64,000 nucleotides of DNA from Prosthecochloris marina (GTDB lineage Bacteria > Bacteroidota > Chlorobiia > Chlorobiales > Chlorobiaceae), in the NCBI RefSeq assembly GCF_003182595.1, contig NZ_PDNZ01000002.1, forward strand, positions 124,001 to 188,000. The letters are read 5' to 3'. Below the pieces are notes generated by a model. It searched no databases. It worked only from the letters and a program-made list of their open reading frames with translations, and was not told the origin of the DNA. A program made the translations under genes and the position numbers. Below, one piece after another: positions 40,759 to 49,836 of the stretch (its first letter is position 1; every line of letters starts with the position of its first letter).

Positions 40759-41161
40759 ACCTGTTTATACCATGTTTCCTTATGGAAAATGAAAAATTGG
40801 ACGGTTATGTTCAGAGCACCAAATAGATAGTGATTTTGGTAATATGCGTTTAGGATTGCTTAGATAAGTAAATCTCCCCAAAAAAACAACTACATAATTA
40901 GAATGAAAGACGTAACCCATTACATTTCATGTATATATAACAACATAAACAATACGGCACTTGCAACGCTGGTAAGCAATCTCAAAAGGGTGCCATTTTT
41001 CATGTTTTGAACAGACGATCGTTTGTAGTTCAGCTGCCCCTCACGGTTGTTATCCCCGGACTTGACCAGGGAAATCCGTCTTTTGGCGAAAGTCCCTACG
41101 GATGCCGTATCAAGTCCGGTATGACTCTTCTATAGTGTCTATGGTTTGATTTGACAACATG
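40759..41161. other. intergenic region of about 400 bases holding a repeat copy
   Basis: No recognisable gene. The right part holds copy 2 of the double-hairpin repeat (41051-41125). A 35-codon plus-strand frame at 40903-41010 lacks protein features and a ribosome-binding site. The left part is AT-rich and should carry the promoter of the Cys-rich protein/rpsU genes (minus). Confidence 0.6.
41051..41125 (-). repeat. double-hairpin intergenic repeat, copy 2 (inverted)
   Basis: Reverse-complement copy of the element at 14055-14162. On the minus strand it starts GTCATACCGGACTTGATACG and ends CTGGTCAAGTCCGGGGATAA. The first arm has decayed by single changes, so its palindrome is imperfect. Confidence 0.8.
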
Positions 41162-42535
41162 CTATTTATGTGTTAGTGCCTCGATCAAATCGGATCTGGT
41201 AAGCAGTTGAAAACTTCCATCCGAAAGGGTGATCAGAACTCCGGAAGTGCTTTCCTGCAGCTTTTCGGATAGTTCGGAAATGGTTGCATCCGAGCTGCAT
41301 ACTGGAAAAGACTGTTCCATGTAACCGACAACTTTGGAATTCATCGCTTCGTCATTCTCGATCAGAATGGACAGAATTTTATTTTCACTGATGCTTCCGA
41401 TTGCCGTGCCATAGGATACTACCGGCACCTGGGATACATCATGCTGACGCATCATTTCAAAAACCTCGGAAAGAGTGTGTTCAGGATGAGCACAGATTAG
41501 CTCCTTTCGGGTTTTGAGACCGACAATTCCTTCGGCTGTAATTTCATCTTTCAGGGAAGAAGCTTTCCTGTAAAACCCTTTTTGTTTCATCCATTCGTCA
41601 TTGTACATCTTACTGAGATAGTAGCCCCCATAATCACTCAGAATAACGACGATTTGCGCACTTTCATCCAGAAGAGCACCTGCTCTCATCGCGGCAAAAA
41701 GTACCGCACCGGAAGCCCCACCTGCAAAAAGCGCATCGGTACGCAACAGCTCACGGCCACAATTCAACGCATCCCTGTCGTTAACCTGGACAATATCATC
41801 AATAACGGAAGCATCCCAGTATTTCGACTCCCACAAGCCACCGATCTCTTCAAGCTCATAAGCAGCTGCTTTACCTGCACGGCTTGAATGCAGCAATTCA
41901 CGGTAGATTGAACCCTCGGGTTCGACACCTATAATTTTGATATCGGGACGTTTGGCTTTCAGAAAACGGCCGAGTCCCGCTATCATCGCTCCTGAAATAA
42001 CCGGAACAAAAAGATGGGAAACTCCGCCTTCGGTCTGTTCCCAGATTTCAGGGCCGGTTTCCTCTATATGCACATTGCGGTTACGCTCATGCTCATACAT
42101 ATTGGCAAAAAAAGCATGCGGAATGTTCCGAACAAGATTTTCCGCAACATTCACGCAACTCCTCGGTTCACCGGGAAGAGCATCGGAGGGGGTAATGACG
42201 ATTTCAGCCCCCAGAGCCTTGAGCACCTGTTGTTTTTCCCGGGAAATTTTATCGGGCACAACAAGCAATATTTTATACCCTCGCGTCACGGCAGCCATTG
42301 CAAGGGCGATACCGCTACATCCATAGGTCCAATCGACAAGTGTCATACCTGGCTTTACAAGCCCCTCCTTTTCGGCATGATCGACAATTGAGTTCGCAAC
42401 ACGACAGTAATGTGTTCCGGAGGGATTCAGAAACTCCACTTTCGCCATAATGCGTGGCTTGATGTGTCGGGTCGAACGATTGATCAGCACCATCGGGGTG
42501 CTGTCTGTCCTTGAAAAAATGTTTTGCTGCCACAT
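41162..42535 (-). CDS. cystathionine beta-synthase-like protein with two CBS domains, PLP lysine missing
   Basis: A 457-residue protein with the fold and domain order of cystathionine beta-synthase: a catalytic-type region (1-330) and two CBS domains (about 335-395 and 400-455). It aligns well (VEFLNPSG, LKALGAEIVITPS, IIGVEPEGSI, GGASGA), yet the key residues differ. Family NPSGSVKDR is NPSGTHYCR here, with Tyr43 at the PLP-lysine position. EPTSGNTG is DWTYGCSG (68-75). GTGGTITG is VISGAMIAG (179-187). LPDS is LSDY (299-302). It is therefore probably an inactive paralogue, perhaps a nucleotide-sensing regulator via the CBS pair, or a PLP-independent enzyme. Promoter-side neighbour: alr, divergent. 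Confidence 0.85.
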   Translation of the reverse strand: MWQQNIFSRTDSTPMVLINRSTRHIKPRIMAKVEFLNPSGTHYCRVANSIVDHAEKEGLVKPGMTLVDWTYGCSGIALAMAAVTRGYKILLVVPDKISREKQQVLKALGAEIVITPSDALPGEPRSCVNVAENLVRNIPHAFFANMYEHERNRNVHIEETGPEIWEQTEGGVSHLFVPVISGAMIAGLGRFLKAKRPDIKIIGVEPEGSIYRELLHSSRAGKAAAYELEEIGGLWESKYWDASVIDDIVQVNDRDALNCGRELLRTDALFAGGASGAVLFAAMRAGALLDESAQIVVILSDYGGYYLSKMYNDEWMKQKGFYRKASSLKDEITAEGIVGLKTRKELICAHPEHTLSEVFEMMRQHDVSQVPVVSYGTAIGSISENKILSILIENDEAMNSKVVGYMEQSFPVCSSDATISELSEKLQESTSGVLITLSDGSFQLLTRSDLIEALTHK

Positions 42536-42822
42536 ATACGGTAGCGGGAGTTGATTTGATATTAAAGACGAAGTGCGCCTTTACAATGTAATGGACTTGA
42601 AAAACAAGAACAAAATATGTTTTTTACCTTAAAGAATACCTCGTATTACAGGCCATGAACGTTTCGATAGTACAGCAAGTCACGCGAGAAAACCGGAGAG
42701 TTTCGATTTTTGGGGAAGCCTGCACACAATTGTCAGGACCTGGTAATACAAGAGAGAAATCCAAAAGACGCGGCTGAATTCTCTATGCACGGCAAACCTG
42801 TCCACTCACACCGAATACTCCA

Positions 42823-43977
42823 TTGACAACGGATACAACAGCCACTCCCTGCACAAGCACTCTCCCCGAAGAGCACCTTGCTGCAGCAATGATTTCTTCG
42901 AACAACCTCATACATAACTTTCGAAAGATACAGGAGCGAATCACAGATACATGCCGCATTATGGGCATCGTCAAGGCAAATGCGTATGGACACGGTGCCC
43001 TGCATATATCGAAAACCCTTGAAAGTCTCGGTGTCAGTGATTTCGGGGTAGCAAACATTACAGAAGCCGTGCACCTCAGAAAACAGAGCGCAGTTTCCCG
43101 GAACGCTGCGATCCTTGCATTCTGCTCACCCCTTCCATCTCACCTTCCCCTCTATCTGCAGCATGATATCACAGCAACCATCTGTGATTTTGACACGCTA
43201 CGTACGGCTGAATCCATAGCATCATCATATAACATGCCGCTGAAGGTTCATGTAAAAATCGATACCGGAATGGGCAGGCTGGGCATACCACCTGAAGCTG
43301 CCTGCAACCTTCTTCAAGCCGTAGAACAGACCCCCCACCTTCAGCTCACGGGAGCCTATACACACTTTGCCCAAAGCACAAAAACAGACGATTTTGCCGA
43401 TCGGCAAATTAGGACATTTACAGAAGTCTGCTCGGAATTCGAGCACCATGCAAAAAGAAACCTTTGCAAACATGCGGCAAACAGCGGAGCCTTACTCTGC
43501 CGTAAAGATGCCTGCCTTGATATGGTAAGGCCCGGGATAATGCTATACGGCTACCCCCCCGACGAGAGCGTACAAAACATGATCGATCTGAAACCGGCAA
43601 TGGAGTTACGCGCCAAAGTGATTTTCATAAAAGATGTGGAAACCGGAACAACCATCAGCTACAACCGTCAGTGGACCGCTCCGTCCCGATGCAAAATAGC
43701 CACTATTTCTGCAGGTTATGCAGACGGCTATCAGAGAACGTTGTCGAACAGAGCCAAAGTTTTCATTCGAGGGAATCCCTGTTCACAGGTTGGCACGATC
43801 ACCATGGATCAAACGATGGTCGATCTTGGAAAAAACAGCAACGTTCGTGTGGGTGACGATGCTGTGCTTTTTGGATGGAACGGCTTGTCTGCTGCAGATC
43901 TTGCAAAAATTGCAGGAACAATCAGCTATGAAATCCTCTGCGCTGTTTCTTCAAGGGTCAAGAGGGTTTTTATATGA
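42823..43977 (+). CDS. alr: alanine racemase
   Basis: PLP enzyme making D-alanine for peptidoglycan. PLP lysine lies in GIVKANAYGHG (K51). VKIDTGMGRLG, MVRPGIMLYGY and the catalytic Tyr of ISYNRQW are present, as is DQTMVDLG in the C-terminal domain. The start is probably TTG 42823, the first usable codon after an in-frame stop; it gives 384 residues and just enough sequence for the first strand. The stop overlaps the next gene by 4 bases (ATGA), so the two are coupled. Confidence 0.93.
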   Translation: MTTDTTATPCTSTLPEEHLAAAMISSNNLIHNFRKIQERITDTCRIMGIVKANAYGHGALHISKTLESLGVSDFGVANITEAVHLRKQSAVSRNAAILAFCSPLPSHLPLYLQHDITATICDFDTLRTAESIASSYNMPLKVHVKIDTGMGRLGIPPEAACNLLQAVEQTPHLQLTGAYTHFAQSTKTDDFADRQIRTFTEVCSEFEHHAKRNLCKHAANSGALLCRKDACLDMVRPGIMLYGYPPDESVQNMIDLKPAMELRAKVIFIKDVETGTTISYNRQWTAPSRCKIATISAGYADGYQRTLSNRAKVFIRGNPCSQVGTITMDQTMVDLGKNSNVRVGDDAVLFGWNGLSAADLAKIAGTISYEILCAVSSRVKRVFI

Positions 43978-44465
43978 ACTTTCGGGATAAAATAGCCGTC
44001 ATGCTCAGCATGACCCGAACGGAGGTAGCCGTTGTATCTTTATTGCTGCTGTCTTTTGTTCTCGGTATTATTGTCAACGGCAGCCGCTCATTTCAAAAAG
44101 CCGCCCTGTTCGAGGCAAAAGAACAGACCCCGTATTTCACCGATGCCAAAGTGGACAGCCTTCTGAGAGAAGCGATGCTCTTTGAAAAAAGCCTGGCGGA
44201 AAAAGGCTTACAGGCCGACCATATCGGTTTATCGCAGAAAATGTCATCAGCTGATGCTGCCGACTCGGGAAAAATTGTATTTTCAGGCGCGACAGTCGAG
44301 GAACTCAGCTCGATTCCTGGCATAAGCAGTGTTCTTGCAAGCAGACTGATCACATTTAGAAAATCAAAACAGGAAAGAGTTGAAAGATTTCAGGATTTTT
44401 TGGAAGTTAAAGGCATAGGCAAGAGAAGAATGGAAACCTTGAAACAGCACCTCATCCTCGATTAA
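43974..44465 (+). CDS. membrane-anchored helix-hairpin-helix (ComEA-like) protein
   Basis: A 163-residue protein with one N-terminal transmembrane helix (EVAVVSLLLLSFVLGIIVNG), a linker, and a ComEA-type pair of helix-hairpin-helix motifs at the C-terminus: VEELSSIPGISSVLASRLIT and FLEVKGIGKRRMETLKQH. ComEA-like proteins bind double-stranded DNA outside the inner membrane during natural uptake; such a role is plausible but not shown. It overlaps alr by 4 bases and abuts the next gene. Confidence 0.85.
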   Translation: MNFRDKIAVMLSMTRTEVAVVSLLLLSFVLGIIVNGSRSFQKAALFEAKEQTPYFTDAKVDSLLREAMLFEKSLAEKGLQADHIGLSQKMSSADAADSGKIVFSGATVEELSSIPGISSVLASRLITFRKSKQERVERFQDFLEVKGIGKRRMETLKQHLILD

Positions 44466-45341
44466 ATGAATATGAACTGCCATGCATGCGCAATTGATGT
44501 GAATTCAACTGCAATCGCAAGCGTCACCTATGATGAAGATGGTGGTTATTCGATCAGGGAATGCAAAACAATACGTACGGGAACCTCGGCATACAACGGT
44601 ACAGGCGGAGATAAAGCGTTAGGCAAGCTTGCATCGTTTCTCAGAAAAAAACAGATTGAAACCGTAGTTCTTTCCATTCATACACCTTGTTTTTTCCCGC
44701 TCGACACAGTTTTTCCCAAAAACATTTCCGATACAACTTTCGACTCTCATTGCAGAGCCGAAGCCGGCTTTCTGTTGAGCAAACCGGGGGAATACATGCA
44801 TGACAACATCCCGTACACGCTCAACCTGCAACAGCAGCCTGTCCGCAAACACCTGGTATTTTATTACCCAGACGCTCTTTTCGGCATAGTGCGTCACAGG
44901 CTGAGAGCGTTCTGTTCAATCAGTAACGCAACACTCTACCTCAAACCGATAATCCGAAGTGTTGCAGCAACGTTTCAACCGTTTGTCCTTCTGGAAATCG
45001 AACATGAATATGCGACGTTTTCTGCCGGCAGTAACGGTGAACTCGAACATTTCAGCTATTGGCGGCTCAATCATCAAAACGATGCGGAATATTTTGTATT
45101 GCGGGAACTGATGACAAACCCGCAATACAAGCAACGTCCGATCTATATTACCGGAAATCTCGCCCTCGACAAGCCTCTTGCCGAACAAATATCAGATGCA
45201 GCAGGAACAACGCTTTCCCCTCTGAACCTTGTCAACCTGTACGCCATGGAGAACAACGTTCGCTCCTCCTGCAGCTTACCGATAGAGCTGAAAGCGCTGA
45301 GCGCAGCGTTCATCAACCTTTACGATAAAAAAACGTCATAA
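44466..45341 (+). CDS. conserved hypothetical, possible actin-like (PilM-type) fold
   Basis: A 291-residue protein starting directly after the HhH gene stop (no gap). The N-terminal block CAIDVNSTAIASVTYDEDGG and the middle block FVLLEIEHEYATFSAGSNGE are spaced like the two phosphate-loop strands of ASKHA/PilM-type proteins, but key glycines are absent. No signal or membrane segment. With the upstream ComEA-like protein, a link to pilus or DNA-uptake machinery is conceivable; this is inference. It meets asd tail to tail with a 6-base overlap. Confidence 0.6.
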   Translation: MNMNCHACAIDVNSTAIASVTYDEDGGYSIRECKTIRTGTSAYNGTGGDKALGKLASFLRKKQIETVVLSIHTPCFFPLDTVFPKNISDTTFDSHCRAEAGFLLSKPGEYMHDNIPYTLNLQQQPVRKHLVFYYPDALFGIVRHRLRAFCSISNATLYLKPIIRSVAATFQPFVLLEIEHEYATFSAGSNGELEHFSYWRLNHQNDAEYFVLRELMTNPQYKQRPIYITGNLALDKPLAEQISDAAGTTLSPLNLVNLYAMENNVRSSCSLPIELKALSAAFINLYDKKTS

Positions 45342-46355
45342 CCTTCCAACAAGTTTTTCTGCGATCTGAACAGCATTTGTCGCTGCACCCTTACGCAAAT
45401 TGTCGGCTACGATCCACATGTTCAGCGTATTGGGATGCCAGAAATCCCGTCGTATCCGGCCCACAAAAACCTCGTCCTTTTCATAGGAAGAGAGCGGCAT
45501 GGGATACACATTTGCCGAAGGGTCGTCCTGAACAACGATCCCAGGAGCACCCGAAAGCAGTCCCTTGAGCTCCTCGATATCGAAATCGTTATCAAATTCG
45601 ATATTGAGGGCCTCTCCGTGCCCGCCGTATACCGGAATACGAACGGTTGTCGGCGAAACGCTCAGAGACTCGTCGCCCATGATTTTACGCGTCTCGTTGA
45701 CCATCTTCATCTCTTCTTTGGTATAACCGTTCTCCTGAAACACATCGATATGCGGCACGGCATTGAAAGCGATCTGATGAACATGAACAAATGATTCGGG
45801 TATCCTGCCTGCCAACTCCTCCTCGAGAGCGTCACGCCCAATTTTCCCCTTGCCGGTTACAGACTGATAGGTTGAAACAACCACTCGCCGGATACGGAAC
45901 TTATCATGAAGCGGTTTGAGAACCACCACCATCTGAATGGTCGAACAGTTAGGGTTTGCAATAATCTTACAGGGACTCCCGTCCAACCCGAAAATCGCCT
46001 CGGAATTGACTTCAGGTACAACAAGCGGCACATGGGGGTCCATGCGAAATGCAGAAGAATTATCGATAACAATCGCACCTGAATCCGCTGCAACCGCCGC
46101 CCACTGCCGACTTGCTCCGGCTCCGGCTGAAAATAACGCGATATCCGCCCGGCTGAAAGCTTCAGAAGTCGGTACCTCGGTAAGAAACGTCTTCCCCCTG
46201 AATTTTATTTCCCTGCCCAGGCTCCGCTCGGAAGCCAGAGGGATAATTTCCCGCACCGGAAAATCACGCTCATCAAGCACATCCAGCATGGTTCTGCCCA
46301 CAAGCCCGGTTACCCCCAGAATCGCCACACTGTATGCTTTTTCTTTACTACTCAT
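45336..46355 (-). CDS. asd: aspartate-semialdehyde dehydrogenase
   Basis: NADPH enzyme giving aspartate semialdehyde, the precursor of lysine/DAP, threonine and methionine. Rossmann loop LGVTGLVGRTML (13-24), catalytic Cys in IIANPNCSTIQM (C137), and GKIGRDALEEEL plus VPVYGGHGEALNIEF-type C-terminal blocks (here IPVYGGHGEALNIEF). The 339-residue length is standard. Its 3' end overlaps the convergent hypothetical by 6 bases. It feeds DapB and the methionine synthases elsewhere in the window. Confidence 0.95.
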   Translation of the reverse strand: MSSKEKAYSVAILGVTGLVGRTMLDVLDERDFPVREIIPLASERSLGREIKFRGKTFLTEVPTSEAFSRADIALFSAGAGASRQWAAVAADSGAIVIDNSSAFRMDPHVPLVVPEVNSEAIFGLDGSPCKIIANPNCSTIQMVVVLKPLHDKFRIRRVVVSTYQSVTGKGKIGRDALEEELAGRIPESFVHVHQIAFNAVPHIDVFQENGYTKEEMKMVNETRKIMGDESLSVSPTTVRIPVYGGHGEALNIEFDNDFDIEELKGLLSGAPGIVVQDDPSANVYPMPLSSYEKDEVFVGRIRRDFWHPNTLNMWIVADNLRKGAATNAVQIAEKLVGRL

Positions 46356-46538
46356 TATGCTCTGTCTATAATTGTGTGATTAGTAAACGTGTCAAACTCT
46401 CCAACGAGTTAAAAGACGAATGACATCCTTTTCTTTTATAGTCCTTGTGAAACCCCTACAGGATTTACAAAAATTTCTCTGTTATTCTCTTTTACATTTC
46501 CCGCCATCAAGCTACCGAACCTGTTTTTCTTCTTTCCC

Positions 46539-47579
46539 TCACTTCAGGACCAGCCGTTTCGAATGATCATTAAGATACTCCGCGTACTCCCGTATTTTTC
46601 CCTCTTTCGCATACCGCTCACAATCGGTTTCGTAATCCCTGAGTATCTCGATCACATGTTGCCAGTTATTCTCTCGTACAAGTCGGTCTCTTACACGTGA
46701 AACCTTCGGTAACCCCTTCAGATATGTAGCGTAATGCCTCCTCATCTCAAGCGTTCCGTATTTTTCCCCCTTGCATTCGACAGAAAGCCGAAGATGCTCG
46801 ATAGCCACAGCTATCCTGTCGCTGAAACCGGGAAATGTCACCACGGAACCACCCTGCAGAAGTTCCTTGACCTGCTTGAAAATAAAAGGATTACCGATAG
46901 ATCCACGACCGATCATGATACCGTCAGCACCCGTATGATTGAACATGGCGAGAGCATCCCGGGCCGACCAGATATCACCGTTGGCGATAACCGGAATCCT
47001 TGCATGCTCTTTCACTCTGGCAATCCAGTCCCAATCCGCAGTTCCCTTGTACATCTCGCTTCTTGTACGGCCATGAACCGCTATCGCCCCGATGCCTGCG
47101 TCCTCGAGCCTTGGAATGATATCCAGAATATTGATCGATTCCCTGTCCCAGCCAATCCGGGTTTTCACCGTCACGGGAATCGATACGGCTTTCACCACCG
47201 ATGCAGCGATGCGGGCCATTTTTTCAGGCTCCCTGAGTAAAGCTGCGCCAGCACCTTTGCCGGCAACCTTTTTCGCAGGGCACCCGAAATTGATGTCAAG
47301 ATAATCCGGAGCGTACGATGCTGCAATAACAGCCGCTTCAGCCATAGCTTCCTCGGAGTTCCCGAAAATCTGAATGACCGCAGGGCGTTCGTAATCCTCA
47401 AACAGCATCTTCTGTACGGATTTCTCGACCCCTCTCCGAAGCGCTTCCGCACTGATAAATTCAGTATAGACAACGTCGGCTCCGAACCTTTTGCAGATTT
47501 TTCTGAAAGACCTGTCCGTAACGTCTTCCATAGGAGCGAGAATAACCGGACGCTCTATGTGCAGCTTGCCTATTCTCAT
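46539..47579 (-). CDS. dusB: tRNA-dihydrouridine synthase (DusB type)
   Basis: FMN enzyme that reduces uridines in tRNA D-loops. Motifs: LAPMEDVTDRSFRKICKRFG (14-33), YTEFISAEAL, the catalytic Cys in DINFGCPAKKVAGKGAGAAL (C100), VKTRIGWD, AVHGRTRSEMYKGTADW and IGRGSIGNPFIF. At 346 residues it is complete. It begins 8 bases after recA on the same strand, so it lies in the epimerase-recA-dusB operon. Confidence 0.95.
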   Translation of the reverse strand: MRIGKLHIERPVILAPMEDVTDRSFRKICKRFGADVVYTEFISAEALRRGVEKSVQKMLFEDYERPAVIQIFGNSEEAMAEAAVIAASYAPDYLDINFGCPAKKVAGKGAGAALLREPEKMARIAASVVKAVSIPVTVKTRIGWDRESINILDIIPRLEDAGIGAIAVHGRTRSEMYKGTADWDWIARVKEHARIPVIANGDIWSARDALAMFNHTGADGIMIGRGSIGNPFIFKQVKELLQGGSVVTFPGFSDRIAVAIEHLRLSVECKGEKYGTLEMRRHYATYLKGLPKVSRVRDRLVRENNWQHVIEILRDYETDCERYAKEGKIREYAEYLNDHSKRLVLK

Positions 47580-47587
47580 CTCTTCAG

Positions 47588-48640
47588 TTAAGCTTCACCA
47601 TTTCCTGTTCCGGTGAAAGGCTGCATAATCTCTCTTACCTGCTGCTGGATTTTCCCGGTCAGATCGGCATCCTCGCGCAAAGCTCTTTTTACGGCTTCCC
47701 TGCCCTGGCCAAGCTTTTCCGACTCATAACTGAACCAGGCTCCTGACTTTTTAACGATACCGAATTCAACAGCCAGATCTATCAACTCTCCTAACATGGA
47801 TATCCCCTCTCCGTACAGAATATCAAATTCGACCGTTTTAAAAGGTGGGGCAACTTTGTTTTTGACCACTTTTACCTTGGTACGGTTACCGATAATTTCC
47901 GCACCGTCCTTGATCTGTGCAGTTTTGCGTATTTCGAGACGAACCGATGAATAAAACTTGAGTGCTTTTCCACCAGTCGTGGTCTCGGGGTTGCCATACA
48001 CCACCCCTATCTTGTCACGAAGCTGGTTGATAAAAATAACGACCGAGCTGGACTTCGAGATAGCGCCCGTCAGCTTTCTCAATGCCTGGCTCATCAAACG
48101 GGCCTGCAATCCCATAACACTATCTCCCATTTCTCCCTCGAGCTCCGCCTGTGGAACAAGCGCCGCAACGGAATCAACAACCACGATATCGACCGCACCG
48201 CTTCGCACCAGCGTTTCAACAATTGAAAGAGCTTGCTCACCTGATTCCGGCTGACTGATCAAAAGAGCGCTGATATCAACCCCGAGCTTTTTCGCATAGG
48301 TCTGGTCAAAAGCGTGTTCAGCATCGACAATAGCGGCAATACCACCGTTTTTCTGGGCTTCCGCAATCGCATGAAGTGCAAGCGTGGTTTTTCCGGAGGA
48401 TTCCGGTCCATATATTTCCGTAACCCTTCCCCTGGGAAATCCACCGACTCCCAGTGCAAAATCCAGAGCGATCGAGCCGGTGGAAACCACCTGTACAGGC
48501 ATTACGGCCCCCTTGTCGCCCAGACGCATAATAGCACCTTTACCAAACTGCTTTTCAAGCGTCTCCATGGCAATACTCAACTGCTTGAGTTTTGCCGGAT
48601 CCGTCTCTTTTTTTGCCTGTACTGTTTTTTTTGCTTCCAT
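47588..48640 (-). CDS. recA: recombinase RecA
   Basis: Homologous recombination and SOS ATPase. Walker [14 protein letters not shown] (78-90), Walker B region [20 protein letters not shown], the L2 loop [18 protein letters not shown] and the QLRDKIGV segment are intact. ATG 48640 (350 residues) gives [15 protein letters not shown]; a TTG at 48661 would extend it by 7. It lies 27 bases after the epimerase gene and 8 before dusB. I see no obvious LexA box in the space upstream. Confidence 0.97.
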   Translation of the reverse strand: MEAKKTVQAKKETDPAKLKQLSIAMETLEKQFGKGAIMRLGDKGAVMPVQVVSTGSIALDFALGVGGFPRGRVTEIYGPESSGKTTLALHAIAEAQKNGGIAAIVDAEHAFDQTYAKKLGVDISALLISQPESGEQALSIVETLVRSGAVDIVVVDSVAALVPQAELEGEMGDSVMGLQARLMSQALRKLTGAISKSSSVVIFINQLRDKIGVVYGNPETTTGGKALKFYSSVRLEIRKTAQIKDGAEIIGNRTKVKVVKNKVAPPFKTVEFDILYGEGISMLGELIDLAVEFGIVKKSGAWFSYESEKLGQGREAVKRALREDADLTGKIQQQVREIMQPFTGTGNGEA

Positions 48641-48667
48641 TGGTATAATCTTCGCTTTCAAAAAATT

Positions 48668-49663
48668 TCAACCGACAATTGATTGCACTATATCTCTTAC
48701 CGGACGGTATGACATCCCGAGCTTACCGACAGACTTTCTGTTCGAATAATACAGCTTTCGCCTGGCAAGCTGCATACTTTCGAAACTGATGTAAGGCCTT
48801 CTCCCCGTCAACAGGGCAAACAGCTCACCTCCCCCCCCAACAATTCCATAGAGAGACTCAACAGCAGAAACAGCGAATCTCATATTGCTTCCGGGCAGCT
48901 CACGGATCATGGCGAACAGCTCTCCGTATGACCGGTTTTCAGATACAATGATATACCGTTCGCCTCTTTTTCCTTTGCTCCAAACCTCGAGATGAGCCCG
49001 GGCTACATCCCAAATATCAACGAGACTGATACCACCGGAAGGATATAGCGGGATCCTGCCCTGATAAATACGCTTCAAAGCTTTCGAAGCGCTGTTGGTA
49101 AAAGCAGGAAAACCTTCGCTTCGGCCTATGACAACCCCGGGGTTTACCATGACGACATCCAGCCCCTCTGCAATGCCACGCTCTCCCTCCATCTCCGCAA
49201 GGCGCTTCGACTTCATGTAAGCAATCCGATGCTGCCAATCACTGAACGCTGTCTCTTCATCGGCCGGTTCACCACCATCCTTCACTCCCAATGCGGCAAC
49301 GGAGCTGGTCAATACAAGGCGATTCACGCCTTTCTGCAGGCAGGCATTGACCACATTGGCAGTCCCGGTAACATTGGTATCATGAAGTTCACGGCGGTAG
49401 TTTTTTGAATAAGCCACAAGCCCTGCACAGTGAAACACCGCTTCTGCAGAGAGAAACGGTTCGTGCAGTGACACTGGATTCAATATATCTCCCCGTACAA
49501 TTTCTACAGGCAGACCCGACAGAACGGAAATATCCGAACTCGGCCTCACCAAAGCTCTGATATGCAACGTATCGCCACAGAGCTTCTGCAGAGCATATAC
49601 CACCTGCGACCCGATATAGCCCGTTGCACCGGTAACCAATACAATACGTTTCTCCGTATCCAA
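48668..49663 (-). CDS. NAD-dependent epimerase/dehydratase (dihydroflavonol reductase-like)
   Basis: Extended SDR of 331 residues with the N-terminal motif VLVTGATGYIGSQVVYALQK, VFHCAGLVAYSKNYRRELHD, NVTGTANVVNAC and LTSSVAALG. The expected catalytic YxxxK appears as YMKSK (RIAYMKSKRLAE). It resembles dihydroflavonol-4-reductase-like proteins of unknown substrate; sugar or hopanoid-related roles are reported for relatives. First gene of the operon with recA and dusB. Confidence 0.88.
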   Translation of the reverse strand: MDTEKRIVLVTGATGYIGSQVVYALQKLCGDTLHIRALVRPSSDISVLSGLPVEIVRGDILNPVSLHEPFLSAEAVFHCAGLVAYSKNYRRELHDTNVTGTANVVNACLQKGVNRLVLTSSVAALGVKDGGEPADEETAFSDWQHRIAYMKSKRLAEMEGERGIAEGLDVVMVNPGVVIGRSEGFPAFTNSASKALKRIYQGRIPLYPSGGISLVDIWDVARAHLEVWSKGKRGERYIIVSENRSYGELFAMIRELPGSNMRFAVSAVESLYGIVGGGGELFALLTGRRPYISFESMQLARRKLYYSNRKSVGKLGMSYRPVRDIVQSIVG

Positions 49664-49836
49664 TATCCCAGTTATTACAACTTATTCACATCCAAATAGT
49701 TTCTGTTCTTAAAAATAAGAAGAAAAATTACATTGCATTCAAATCAAGCAACATGGAACCGTTTTATATTGTTTTATAGTGATAACAAATCCATCGGGCC
49801 CCCTCACTGGAAAGACACCGACGAACAACCTGGAAC

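Noticed and set aside
42536..42822. possible SRP RNA in the alr leader (GTCAGGACCTGG)
   Set aside because: The conserved GGAAG/AGCAG internal loop of SRP RNA is absent.
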